DNA of 12,284 nt from Acidobacteriota bacterium. GTDB taxonomy: Bacteria > Acidobacteriota > Vicinamibacteria > Vicinamibacterales > UBA2999. The translations under genes and the position numbers were made by a program. Shown here piece after piece: positions 1-9,015 of the stretch. How positions within the stretch are numbered: position 1 is the first letter of the stretch; each line of letters begins with the position of its first letter. The notes below the pieces were generated by a model. That model did not search any database. It was not told the origin of the DNA and was given only the letters and a program-made list of their open reading frames with translations. Where the stretch lies: the NCBI GenBank assembly GCA_013140955.1, contig JABFRY010000062.1, forward strand, positions 1 through 12,284, read 5' to 3'.

Positions 1-1
1 T

Positions 2-1516
2 GTTGAAGGGGCGCACGCGCACGAAGTAGAGGTCGCTCATCGAGCGCTGACCGCCGCCGGCGGTGCCGTTGTCGGCAGCCCGTGCGTAGTAGGACACCGT
101 GTCGCCCGGTTCGAGTCCCATTTCCTCGAGGTACAGCGTGTGCCCGGCGGTGACGTCCTGAAGCCGCGTACGGCCCCCGAAGAGGCTCACGGACTTCTCC
201 TCGCCACCGTTGACCGAGTACACCAGTTCAAGGTTCCGGACGCCGAAGTCGTCCTGGGCGGTCACCTCGAGGAGCACTTCTTCGATCGACGAGGCCGACG
301 TGTCGCGCCCGGGCGTCGAGAAGCTCACGCTGGGCGGCATGTCGTCGAGCGCATCGATCGTGTACTGCGGCGAGGCGGCTACGCGCTCGCCGGTCGGCGC
401 GTCGAGCTCGATCCGGTAGTACCCGTCCCGGTCCACGGTGAAGACCGCGGCCAGCGACCCGTCGGCCTCGGCCGTCAGCTCGGTGGCCACATCGTTGACG
501 GTCAGCCGGCCGCCCGGAGACTGCATGGTCGGGTAGATCCGCAGGTGCACTTCCGTGCCCTGCAGCACGGCGATGTCGCCTCCGTCCTCCACGATCTGCG
601 GGTCGAGACCGGTGAACGCCGGGAACCGGTACTCGAGTTCCAGCCGGTCCACGTAGGGCAGATCGACCACGCGGAGCGTGAACACCCGGGACCGGACACC
701 GGACGCCTCGACGAAATACTCGATCGGCGTCGCCACGTCGAAGAGCATGCCGTCGAAGCCGCCGCCCTCGCTCGGGATGAGCGGCAGCTCCTCGAACTCG
801 CCCTCGGGCGTCCGCTTCACCATGAGGGACACACTCGGCGCCTCGAACCCGTGCAGGGTCGCCGCCACCGTCTGATCGGCGCCCTTGGGCACCGTGGCAT
901 CGCCGGGCGTGACCTCGATGCGGTAGGGTGCCGCGGCCTCGACGCTCCGGGACACGAGCAGCAGCGCCGAGACGGCGCTGCGGAGGAACGCCGGACCGAG
1001 TCCGACCACGAGTGCCGCGACCACCGCCACCCCGGCCAGCGCCGTGGCGTTGCGGCGCAGCGAGTCGCGCTCGACGCTGCGCGGACCGATGGCCGTGCAC
1101 CGCTCGACGGCTCCGCGCGCCTCGTGCAGCGGCTGGTCGAGCAGGCCGTCGAGCGGGGTGGCCCGGCTGGCCTCCACGGCGCTCAGCAGGCTGGCCTGCA
1201 GGCTCGGCTCGTGCTCTTCGAGGTACAGCGCCACCTGCTCGTCGGTCACCCGGCGGCGGAACGGCTGCAACAGGAACACCCAGGCCGCGCCGATCAGGGC
1301 CAGGCCCATCAGGACGCGGGAGGCGATGATGGAGGGTCCGCTGAATCGGGCCCACTCCATGCCGAAGGCCGCCAGCAGAAGCAGGGCGAGCGCAACCCCG
1401 CTGAAGCGCACGGCGCCGCGCAGCACGAGCTTCATGCGCCAGCGCGAACGGACCTCGGCGATGATGGCCATCAGATCCGTCGGAGCGGTGGTCTCAGGTC
1501 GCGAGTATTCGGTCAT
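2..1516 (-). CDS. DUF4175 family membrane protein, N-terminal 505 residues (3' end outside window)
   Basis: Reading the minus strand from ATG at 1516 gives 505 codons without a stop up to the left edge, so the gene is partial. Predicted membrane segments lie at about residues 33-53, 62-84 and 157-178. The third is followed by a long, presumably periplasmic, region of beta-rich Ig-like segments: about 195-285, then 290-390 containing LEYRFPAFTGL, then 395-500 containing VTAQDDFGVRNLELVYSVNG. The D-(D/N)-x-G-V-x-x-(L/V) pattern and the early helical stretch TDEQVALYLEEHEPSLQASL are typical of the DUF4175 proteins found downstream of BatA-type genes. The start is supported by GAGAGG four bases upstream. 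It begins 48 bases after the BatA-type stop, so it is probably the next gene of the same operon. Full-length relatives are about twice this size, often with a low-complexity or coiled-coil C-terminal half, which cannot be seen here. Molecular function unknown. Confidence 0.85.
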   Translation of the reverse strand, partial: MTEYSRPETTAPTDLMAIIAEVRSRWRMKLVLRGAVRFSGVALALLLLAAFGMEWARFSGPSIIASRVLMGLALIGAAWVFLLQPFRRRVTDEQVALYLEEHEPSLQASLLSAVEASRATPLDGLLDQPLHEARGAVERCTAIGPRSVERDSLRRNATALAGVAVVAALVVGLGPAFLRSAVSALLLVSRSVEAAAPYRIEVTPGDATVPKGADQTVAATLHGFEAPSVSLMVKRTPEGEFEELPLIPSEGGGFDGMLFDVATPIEYFVEASGVRSRVFTLRVVDLPYVDRLELEYRFPAFTGLDPQIVEDGGDIAVLQGTEVHLRIYPTMQSPGGRLTVNDVATELTAEADGSLAAVFTVDRDGYYRIELDAPTGERVAASPQYTIDALDDMPPSVSFSTPGRDTSASSIEEVLLEVTAQDDFGVRNLELVYSVNGGEEKSVSLFGGRTRLQDVTAGHTLYLEEMGLEPGDTVSYYARAADNGTAGGGQRSMSDLYFVRVRPFN

Positions 1517-1520
1517 GCGC

Positions 1521-1526
1521 CCTCTC
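1521..1526 (-). promoter_or_regulatory. Ribosome binding site of the DUF4175 gene
   Basis: GAGAGG on the minus strand ends four bases before the ATG at 1516. It supports that start over the ATG at 1541, which is in another frame. Confidence 0.6.
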
Positions 1527-1564
1527 TGATGCTGAACCCATTACGCCTCTCGTCCGCGCTTCGT

Positions 1565-3592
1565 TTAGGCCCTGGACAGACGATTGGACACTAACGTGTC
1601 TATTCCCAAAAGGATAACGCCGGCCAGCAGGAGAAACCACCAGAGACGCTGGCTGCCCTCCCGCGTCTCCGGGCTGAGCTCGGCCGACGCCGCGGCATCG
1701 GCCTCGGCCGATGGCACCGCCAGCGCGGCGGCAATCAGTTCCTGCGGCTCCATCGCGGTCAGGTCGGCTTCCGCAGGATCCACGTTGGCTGCCGTGACCT
1801 GTGTCTCGGCATCCGGCGCCTGCGGCACCCGAATCTCGTAGAAGCCCTGTTCGGTGAGCTCGAAGACGGCGGCCCCCTCTTCGTCGAGCGACAGGCGGCC
1901 GCCCGACGGCGTCAGTGCCACGAGCCCCGCCTCGACGCGGTCGCCGGCACTGGTGGAGTCGAGCACGTCGCCGACCGTGCGCCAGGTCGCCGGCTCGCGG
2001 TAGCTGGACAGGTGCAGCATGGCGCGGTGGACGAACGGCAGGTAAACCGGGCGGAGCGGAAGGTCGCTCCAGGACATGTCGAGCGTGGATGCCCACAGCA
2101 GGACGCGGCCCTGTCCGGCCCGCCGCTCGAGCAGCGCCGGCGAGCCCGCGTCGAAGCGGGCCAGCACGTCGGCCTCGGGTGCTGCGGTAATCGAGCGATA
2201 GCCGTAGAAGCGCGCCGCCGTGAAATCGCCGCTCCGCGGCGCCCGGAAGGGTTCGAACAGCGGATGGGCGAACTCGATGGCCCCCACGCGCGCCGCAACG
2301 CCGGACGTGCGGTCCACTGGCTCGGCCAGCACACCGGGGAGGAGGTCCACGTCGTCCGGCCAGCTCGATCGCGGCCCGGTCGCCAGCATCAGGCCGCCAC
2401 CGCGAGCCACGAACGCCTCCAGGCGCCTGGCCAGGGCCGTGGAGACGGGCGCGTCCACGAGGAGCACGACGGAGGCGCGGGCCAGGTCCTGGTCGGACAG
2501 CGCTTCCGGGGTCCGCACGGTCGTTTCGAACCGCGGCTCGTCGCCGATGGCAAGCGCCTGCGCCAGATAGGGGTCGGCCCCGGGGCCGGCGGCGCGCTGC
2601 ACCAGCGCCACGCGGACGGGCTCCGACGGCGTGATCACGAAGTGAAACACATTGTCCGCCGCCAGCGCGTCGTCGGCCAGGCGGACCGTGCCCCGCATCG
2701 TCCGCCCCGTCACCGTGAAGGGATCGAAGGTGACCGACGGCGCCCCGGCTTCGTCCGCCTCGACCTGGGCGGTGCCGATGACACGGCCATCGACTTCGAG
2801 TGTCACCGCCCGGGGCGGCACGGGCTCTGTGCCGCGGTTGACGAAGCTGGCGGTGACGGCCACACGCTCCTGGTCGGAGAACGTGGACCGCGACAGCGAG
2901 ACCGAGGTCGCCGTGAGATTGGGCCCGTCGCCGCCGTCGATGCGGACGGGGGTCAGCGTGGCGCCAGCGGGCAGGCGGGCGCCCTCTTCCCCGCGCCAGC
3001 CACCGCGCTGGAAGTCGCTGATGAGCACGACCTCCCGCCGCGGGAGCGACGACTCGCCTAGCACACCGGCGGCCACCTTCAGCGCAGGCGCGTATCGCGT
3101 GGCGCCGCCCCCTGGCGCGGCCACATCCAACGCGCCCAGCAGCCGATCGCGTTCGGCGGTGGAACGGAGGGCGATCTCGGCGGACGAGGCGAACAGCACG
3201 ATCGTCGCCCGATCCGCCGCCTCCAGGTCGTCGATCACCTCACGCGCCGCCGCCGCGGCGCGGTCCCAGCGATCGGCGTAGCCCATGCTGTAGCTGCGAT
3301 CGAGCAGGATCACCACCTCGCGGGCGCCCGTGACCGACGCACCCAGGTCTCCCCCGGTGAAGAAGGGCCGGGCGAACGCGAAGACCACCAGGGCGAGGGC
3401 TGCAAGCCGCACCATCAGCAGCAGCCAGTTGCGAATGCTCCTCCGGCGGACCGACTGGTACGGAATGCGCCGCACGAACATCAGCGACGGGAACTTCACG
3501 ACCTGGCGGCGTTCCCGCTGGGTGAGGTGAATCAGGATCGGCAGCGCGAGGCCGGCGAGCCCGAGCAGGAACAGTGGGGTCAGCAGGGACAT
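1565..3592 (-). CDS. BatA-type membrane vWA protein with glutamine-amidotransferase-like domain
   Basis: The 675-residue protein starts with a BatA / aerotolerance N-terminal domain (residues 1-78). This has one membrane segment at about 5-22, the basic stretch QRERRQVVKFPSLMFVRR, and a second segment at about 54-76. A vWA domain follows at about 90-215, with a complete MIDAS: DRSYSM (D98, S100, S102), a likely Thr at 165 and SDF at 192-194. An Ig-like region spans about 225-320. A flavodoxin/GATase-like domain spans about 325-530 (ARASVVLLVDAP, FVARGGGLMLATGP) and has no Cys at the nucleophile elbow, so it is probably non-catalytic. The C-terminus (648-668) is a further membrane segment. The start lies ten bases after the DUF58 stop, which implies translation from one message. 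In related clusters such proteins are taken to be envelope partners of MoxR. The substrate is unknown. It resembles the vWA protein at 6603-8891 in architecture but not in detail. Confidence 0.9.
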   Translation of the reverse strand: MSLLTPLFLLGLAGLALPILIHLTQRERRQVVKFPSLMFVRRIPYQSVRRRSIRNWLLLMVRLAALALVVFAFARPFFTGGDLGASVTGAREVVILLDRSYSMGYADRWDRAAAAAREVIDDLEAADRATIVLFASSAEIALRSTAERDRLLGALDVAAPGGGATRYAPALKVAAGVLGESSLPRREVVLISDFQRGGWRGEEGARLPAGATLTPVRIDGGDGPNLTATSVSLSRSTFSDQERVAVTASFVNRGTEPVPPRAVTLEVDGRVIGTAQVEADEAGAPSVTFDPFTVTGRTMRGTVRLADDALAADNVFHFVITPSEPVRVALVQRAAGPGADPYLAQALAIGDEPRFETTVRTPEALSDQDLARASVVLLVDAPVSTALARRLEAFVARGGGLMLATGPRSSWPDDVDLLPGVLAEPVDRTSGVAARVGAIEFAHPLFEPFRAPRSGDFTAARFYGYRSITAAPEADVLARFDAGSPALLERRAGQGRVLLWASTLDMSWSDLPLRPVYLPFVHRAMLHLSSYREPATWRTVGDVLDSTSAGDRVEAGLVALTPSGGRLSLDEEGAAVFELTEQGFYEIRVPQAPDAETQVTAANVDPAEADLTAMEPQELIAAALAVPSAEADAAASAELSPETREGSQRLWWFLLLAGVILLGIDTLVSNRLSRA

Positions 3593-3602
3593 GATGGCTG
3601 GC

Positions 3603-4523
3603 TTACCTGGACTTCATCGAGCGTCCGCGCATCGACAGGTACCGGAAGAGCGCATGGTCGAGCGGCTGGGACGTGTTCACGAGCGCGTAGTCCACGCGTG
3701 TCTCGGAGAAGCGCTTCGACAGCGCATCGAGGTGCGCACGCACGAGCGACAGGTACTGCTCGCGGAAGGCCTCGGGAACGACGGGCAGCTGCTCGCCGCT
3801 CTCGAGATCCTCGAAGGCCGACGCCTCCCCGAACCCGAACTCGAGCTCGGCGCGATCGAGCACCTGGAACACGATGATGTCGTTGCCCCGGAACCGCAGG
3901 GGCGCGATGGCTTCCACCACCGCCTCGGGCTCCTCGTAGAAGTCGGAGATCACCACCAGCACGCCGCGACGGCCGAAGTGCTCCGCCAGCTGCCGCAGCG
4001 GCGGACGCAGGTCGCCCGGCCGACCCGGCTTCACGCGCTCGAGCGTGTGGAGCACGACGTCCATGTGCTTGGCGGAGGGCGGCACGTGCTCGACGATGGC
4101 GTTGTCGAACGTCACCAGCCCCACGCGGTCGCGCTGCTGGTGCACGAGATAGGTCAGGCATCCCGCGAGCATCCGCGCGTAGTCCAGCTTGGTGACGGAC
4201 CCCTCGCTCGCGTAGTCCATCGACTTCGAGATGTCCAGCAGCACCGAGAAGTTGGCGTTGGACTCGGCCTCGTACTCCTTCACGTAGTAGCGATCGGTGC
4301 GCGCCCACAGACGCCAGTCCATGCGGCGGACGTCGTCGCCGGGCACGTAGCCCCGGTGCTCGGCGAAGTCCACCGAGGCCCCGTAGTAGGGGGCCTTGTG
4401 CAGACCGTTGATGAACCCGTCCACGACCGAGCGTGAGACGAGCTCCAGGTTGCCGATCCGCGCCAGGACGGCGGGATCCACGAACCTGGCGCCCGGCACC
4501 GCCGCCTGCCCCATGACGCTCAT
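3603..4523 (-). CDS. DUF58 domain protein (vWA-like, MoxR partner)
   Basis: The protein has 306 residues and no obvious membrane segment, so it is probably cytosolic. The DUF58 signature is at 59-77 (YVPGDDVRRMDWRLWARTD), followed by VKEYEAE. A vWA-like fold follows, with MIDAS-type DISKSM (D97, S99, S101) and a second acidic strand VVISDF at 190-195, so the metal site appears intact. Its ATG is separated from the moxR TGA by a single base (TGAGATG), a strong sign of translational coupling. The BatA-type gene follows ten bases after its stop. In DUF58/MoxR pairs the DUF58 protein is thought to be the adaptor or substrate-binding partner of the AAA+ ring. That role here is inferred from family and order. 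Many family members carry two N-terminal membrane helices; this one does not. A second Met at residue 4 is an alternative start. Confidence 0.92.
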   Translation of the reverse strand: MSVMGQAAVPGARFVDPAVLARIGNLELVSRSVVDGFINGLHKAPYYGASVDFAEHRGYVPGDDVRRMDWRLWARTDRYYVKEYEAESNANFSVLLDISKSMDYASEGSVTKLDYARMLAGCLTYLVHQQRDRVGLVTFDNAIVEHVPPSAKHMDVVLHTLERVKPGRPGDLRPPLRQLAEHFGRRGVLVVISDFYEEPEAVVEAIAPLRFRGNDIIVFQVLDRAELEFGFGEASAFEDLESGEQLPVVPEAFREQYLSLVRAHLDALSKRFSETRVDYALVNTSQPLDHALFRYLSMRGRSMKSR

Positions 4524-4524
4524 C

Positions 4525-5580
<1,056 letters not shown>

Positions 5581-5589
5581 CAGCGTGGG

Positions 5590-5593
5590 CTCC
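5590..5593 (-). promoter_or_regulatory. Ribosome binding site of moxR
   Basis: GGAG on the minus strand, nine bases before the ATG at 5580. Confidence 0.5.
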
Positions 5594-5620
5594 GAAATAT
5601 CAGCAGCGGTTTGCGCCTGA

Positions 5621-5636
5621 CGGGCCGCCTGGCCCG
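5621..5636 (-). other. Small perfect hairpin in the moxR leader
   Basis: The stem CGGGCC/GGCCCG (6 bp, all G-C) with a four-base loop lies between the C13-like stop and moxR. There is no T-run after it, so it is not a convincing intrinsic terminator. It could be a leader structure or chance in GC-rich DNA. Confidence 0.3.
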
Positions 5637-5667
5637 ACTTCAGCGTCCTGCCCTATAGTGTCCTGCT

Positions 5668-6603
5668 CTAGGGCTGCGGCGGAGCGGCCCCCTCGGCCGT
5701 CCGCAATTCGCGTGTCTTGAGCGCCAGCGCCGTCACGAGGCGTTCGAGCTCGCTCGTATACCGGGCTGCCGGCATGCTGTCCTTGAGCAACCGAAGCGAC
5801 TCGACCTGGCGTTCGAGGTCCCGTCGCTCGAGGAACAGGGCACGCACGCGCGGGTCGGAGGGGAGCGACTCGGCTTCGGTCGAGCCCAGCGAGAGCACCG
5901 CCGCCACCCGGCCGTCGGCGGCGGTGGCCGCCGGCTCCGGCGTGCCTTCGCGATCCCCGTCGTCGTCGAGCAGGGCGTGCTCGATCGGCAGCAGTCCCTC
6001 GCGTTCGTACGCTTTCAGGACCTCCCCCTTGGCGAAGTTGAAGGCCTCGAGGACGCTGATCCGCCTGTTGCGGTCGGCGTCGGCGCTCTCGGCGCCGAGG
6101 CCGTCGACGAAGTAGCCGCCGAAGAGCGTGGCGTACTGCTCGGCGCCGCTGCGGGTGGCCGTCACGACGGTGCGCCCAGGGCCCGACAACTCCTCGATGA
6201 ACGGCCCGCTGGCGCTGGCCGTGTTGACGAACACGATCTGCGTCGAGCGCAGCCGGCTGACCTGCCGGTCGAAGTCCGCCGCCGTCATGTCCGGCCCGGG
6301 CATGTTGAAGCGCGCCGTCCGCCCGTCGTAGCTGCCGTGGCCGAAGAGCACGACGTAGACCAGGTCGTCGGGACCTGCGGCCTCGGCGAGGGTGGCGAAC
6401 GCCTTCTCGACCTCGACCTTCGACGACCGTGCGGTGGCCTTCGAGTCCGGGGACGTCCGGTCAGCGAGATAGATGAGACGGCTCTCGTCGATTCCCAGAC
6501 GATCGCCGGCATCGACCAGCGAATCACCCCACTTGTGGAACAGCTCGCCGTGCTCCGGATCGCCCGAGAGGCCAACGATGATGAGCAGGAACGCGCGCAG
6601 CAT
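5668..6603 (-). CDS. Legumain/caspase-fold (peptidase C13-like) protein lacking the expected catalytic Cys
   Basis: The protein has 311 residues. The first strand LLIIVGLSGDPEHG (6-19), the His motif VVLFGHGSYDG (84-94, His89), and the second catalytic strand IVFVNTASASGPF (123-135) match the C13 layout, where His is followed about 40 residues later by E-A-C-E-S-G. Aligned this way, the cysteine nucleophile is Ser130 (TASASG). RTVVTATRSGAEQYATLFGGYFVDGL fits the downstream strand and helix. The tail from about 253 is predicted helical/coiled coil and rich in Arg, Glu and Leu. The ATG overlaps the TGA of the upstream vWA gene (TGATG), so translation is probably coupled. The hydrophobic N-terminus coincides with the first fold strand, so a true signal peptide is uncertain. 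It may be a pseudo-protease or scaffold, or possibly a Ser-nucleophile enzyme. The same frame stays open upstream to 6984, but that stretch overlaps the vWA gene and is low-complexity. Confidence 0.85.
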   Translation of the reverse strand: MLRAFLLIIVGLSGDPEHGELFHKWGDSLVDAGDRLGIDESRLIYLADRTSPDSKATARSSKVEVEKAFATLAEAAGPDDLVYVVLFGHGSYDGRTARFNMPGPDMTAADFDRQVSRLRSTQIVFVNTASASGPFIEELSGPGRTVVTATRSGAEQYATLFGGYFVDGLGAESADADRNRRISVLEAFNFAKGEVLKAYEREGLLPIEHALLDDDGDREGTPEPAATAADGRVAAVLSLGSTEAESLPSDPRVRALFLERRDLERQVESLRLLKDSMPAARYTSELERLVTALALKTRELRTAEGAAPPQP

Positions 6604-8891
6604 CAGGCCAGCCCCACCGCGCGCCGGTAGGCCCACTCGGCGATCATCAGGCCGAGCAGCAGCACGAAGACGATTGGCATCTGCCAGAGCGGGCGCTCTT
6701 CCACCGACGTCACGCCGCGTCCGGTGTAGCGGACGTCTTCGGGGAGGCCGCCCACCGTGGCCGGCGTGTAGTAGCGTCCCCCGGTCTCGTCGGCGATGCG
6801 GCGCAGCGGCGCCTCGTGCATGGCCGCGTCGAAGTACTCGGCGTCGGGCGCTCCCACCCGGAAGTAGGTGACGGTGCTGCCGACGGCCTCGCCCTGGCGG
6901 CTCGCGTCGACGCGGGCCTCGTGCACGCCCGCCGATCGGCTGACGAAGGTGCCGCGGTACAGGCCATCCCGATCGCCGGTCCACTGCAGCGGCACGTCCA
7001 CGGTGGCGCCGTCCGGCTCGAGCACCGTGACCACCACCGACGCGTCGTTGAGGTCGACGAAGGCCTTGTCGACCACCGTGGCTTCGAGCGTGACGGGCTC
7101 GCCGGGCACCACCTGCTCGCTGGTCGCACGGACCTGGACGACCTCCGGTACGCCGTCGACGAGCCAGCGCAGCATCTGCCGCCAGAAGTTCTCGTGCGTC
7201 TGGTCCTCCACGCTGATGCTGGCGTCCATCTGCCAGAGCCAGGAATCCTGCGCGGTGAAGGCCAGGGACTTGCCCCGTCCGTACTGCTGGGAGGCCAGCA
7301 CGACGTGTGCACGCCCCCGCTCGTCCGTCCCCTCGAGCAGCACGGTCGCGCCGGGCTTGGCGGGAAACGGGGCGTTGACGGTGGTCACCTGCGGCAGCTC
7401 CGGCCAGCGGGCCCTGGAGGCGGCTTCTGTCCCGGCGATCTGGGTCACGGCATGCGTCTGGCCCTGCCGCGTCGGCAGCACCTTCAGCCGTTCGAACACC
7501 GTGGGCTCCGATGCCCGGACGCCCGGATCGATCGCCAGGGGCAGCGCGTCAGCGACCGGCGTGCCGCCGTAGCCGCCCTCCGCGAAGGCGCGCCCGCCGC
7601 CCACCATGAGGAGCCCGCCGCCGCGGCGGTCCACGAAGTCGGCGATCATCTGCAGCTGGTCGCCGCTGAAGAGCCCGGCCTCGACGCTGCCGATGATGAG
7701 TCCGCGGTAGGCGAACAGCTCTTCCCGTGTCTTGGGAAACCCGCCGAGCAGCTCGTCCGGATCGTCCACCTCGAGGCGCATGTACTTCGTGTCTGCCGTG
7801 CGCTGAAGCACCACGACCTGCAGGTTCTCGTCGTCGGCCACGGCGCGGCGCAGGAACTTCATCTCGAAGCGGGGCTCGCCCTCGAAGTAGAGAATCTTCT
7901 CCTTCACGTCCCGCACGTCGATGAGCGCCTCGCGGGTGTTGTTCTGGGAGATGAGCTCGTCCTCCTGCGGGGGCACCCTGAAGCGGAACACCCGCGGGCC
8001 GGCCTCGGTCGCACGGGCGCGGACCTGGACGGCCGCCGGGCTTCCGTCGATCGGCAGCACGACCTCCTGGGAGCCGATGATGCGCCCGCCGTCCTCGACG
8101 TCGAGGGTCACGGTCCGCCCGGAGTAGCCGGTCTGGCTCACCACCACGTCCACGAGCAGCGACGCGTCCTTGAGGACCCGGGGCGGGGTACTCACCCGGT
8201 CCACCTGGATGTCGCGCTCGAGCTGCGGACTCCCCACCCCGACCGTGAAGACGGGGACGCGCTGCGCCTGCATGCCGAGAAGGGCCTCGCCGATGGCCTC
8301 CTCGCTCGTGTCCGCACCGTCGGAGATGAGCACCACGCCCGCCACCGGCAGACCGGCCAACTCCTCGCGCACGCCGTCGAGCGCCCGCCCGAGCTTGGTC
8401 TGGGTGCCCGCGAATGTCAGGTCCTCGGGCGCACGCAACCGGCCGACGACCGAGGAGAAGCGGAACGGGCGCACCACGAAGCGTTCGGCCAGGGCGCGGG
8501 TGACCGCCTGCTCCGGCCCCGCGAACTCACGCGCCCAGGCGCCCCGCGCCGCCGCGTCCACATCGGGAATCTGCATGCTGGACGAGTCGTCGATCAGCAC
8601 GGCAATGACGTTCTGCTGGGGTATGGCGTCGAGGACGACCAGCGTGGGCCGGAACAGGCAGAAGACGAGCAGGGCCAGCAACGCGAGCCGGATGGCGCCG
8701 AGCACGACGCGGTCACGCGTGCGGCCCTTGCCGCCCGTACGGCGATAGGTGATGACGGTGGCCGCCATGAGCCCGACGCCGAGCAGGCCCACGAGCATCG
8801 ACTGGGTGGAGAACAGATCGAGACGGAACTCCCCCTGCTGGAAGACCACCGGACGATATGAGAACAGTGCCTCAAACAAAGCGTCGAGCAC
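6603..8891 (-). CDS. Membrane vWA protein with glutamine-amidotransferase-like domain
   Basis: The 762-residue protein begins with GTG at 8891, supported by GGAG five bases upstream. Two membrane segments at about 32-48 and 63-84 precede a vWA domain (about 93-222) with MIDAS DDSSSM (D101, S103, S105), a likely Thr165 (GTQTKLGRAL) and ISDGADT at 189-195. Ig-like strands follow (about 228-325). Next is a GATase/flavodoxin-like domain (about 330-575) with YRGLIIGSVEAGLFSGDQL and FVDRRGGGLLMVGGG; its elbow carries Gly, not Cys, so amidotransferase activity is unlikely. A second Ig-like region (590-680) includes DRDGLYRGTF. A segment EAPLRRIADETGGRYYTP precedes the last membrane helix (736-755). 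The architecture is that of the large vWA membrane proteins found beside MoxR genes in Acidobacteriota and Planctomycetota. It is the first gene of the left cluster, behind a 124-base gap with a possible promoter, and overlaps the next start by one base. Confidence 0.9.
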   Translation of the reverse strand: MLDALFEALFSYRPVVFQQGEFRLDLFSTQSMLVGLLGVGLMAATVITYRRTGGKGRTRDRVVLGAIRLALLALLVFCLFRPTLVVLDAIPQQNVIAVLIDDSSSMQIPDVDAAARGAWAREFAGPEQAVTRALAERFVVRPFRFSSVVGRLRAPEDLTFAGTQTKLGRALDGVREELAGLPVAGVVLISDGADTSEEAIGEALLGMQAQRVPVFTVGVGSPQLERDIQVDRVSTPPRVLKDASLLVDVVVSQTGYSGRTVTLDVEDGGRIIGSQEVVLPIDGSPAAVQVRARATEAGPRVFRFRVPPQEDELISQNNTREALIDVRDVKEKILYFEGEPRFEMKFLRRAVADDENLQVVVLQRTADTKYMRLEVDDPDELLGGFPKTREELFAYRGLIIGSVEAGLFSGDQLQMIADFVDRRGGGLLMVGGGRAFAEGGYGGTPVADALPLAIDPGVRASEPTVFERLKVLPTRQGQTHAVTQIAGTEAASRARWPELPQVTTVNAPFPAKPGATVLLEGTDERGRAHVVLASQQYGRGKSLAFTAQDSWLWQMDASISVEDQTHENFWRQMLRWLVDGVPEVVQVRATSEQVVPGEPVTLEATVVDKAFVDLNDASVVVTVLEPDGATVDVPLQWTGDRDGLYRGTFVSRSAGVHEARVDASRQGEAVGSTVTYFRVGAPDAEYFDAAMHEAPLRRIADETGGRYYTPATVGGLPEDVRYTGRGVTSVEERPLWQMPIVFVLLLGLMIAEWAYRRAVGLA

Positions 8892-8896
8892 GATAA

Positions 8897-8900
8897 CTCC
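8897..8900 (-). promoter_or_regulatory. Ribosome binding site deciding the GTG start of the vWA gene
   Basis: GGAG on the minus strand, five bases before GTG at 8891. No ATG lies close by in this frame. Confidence 0.55.
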
Positions 8901-8926
8901 GGGTGTCAGAAGTTCCGAAGGCGGTG

Positions 8927-8932
8927 ATTGTA
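8927..8932 (-). promoter_or_regulatory. Putative -10 box (TACAAT) upstream of the vWA-C13-moxR cluster
   Basis: TACAAT on the minus strand differs from TATAAT at one base and stands out in very GC-rich DNA. It lies in the longest gap on the left side, about 35 bases before the GTG at 8891. The -35 region is poor: the best is TTCGCT at 8951-8956, with an 18-base spacer. Confidence 0.45.
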
Positions 8933-9015
8933 CTCGCTCGTGCCCGGGGAAGCGAACACGGCCGGCAGGTGAAAAGACGATGGCACCCGGGATCCGGCCG
9001 GACCATGCCGGCGCA

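Noticed and set aside
140..1594. 484-codon plus-strand ORF
   Set aside because: Composition is Arg/His/Gly/Pro-rich with no recognisable motif, and it is fully antisense to the DUF4175 gene, which has membrane segments, family motifs and a ribosome site.
2012..3061. 349-codon plus-strand ORF over the BatA-type gene
   Set aside because: Shadow: no motif, and the minus strand has a complete MIDAS and BatA N-terminal domain.
5652..5660. Possible -10 box (CACTATAGG) upstream of moxR
   Set aside because: No -35 element at a proper distance and only a partial match. It is not enough to call a promoter, although a start here remains possible.
6604..6984. Upstream extension of the C13-like frame
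   Set aside because: It overlaps the vWA C-terminus, is Arg/Pro/Gly-rich, and the TGATG overlap at 6601-6605 gives a natural start.
6816..8861. 681-codon plus-strand ORF
   Set aside because: Antisense shadow of the vWA gene. It is His/Arg/Gly-rich without domains, a common effect of high third-position GC.
8972..9010. Intrinsic terminator after the YdjM-type gene
   Set aside because: There is a short TTTT and GC-rich palindromic sequence, but no continuous stem ending directly before the T-run.
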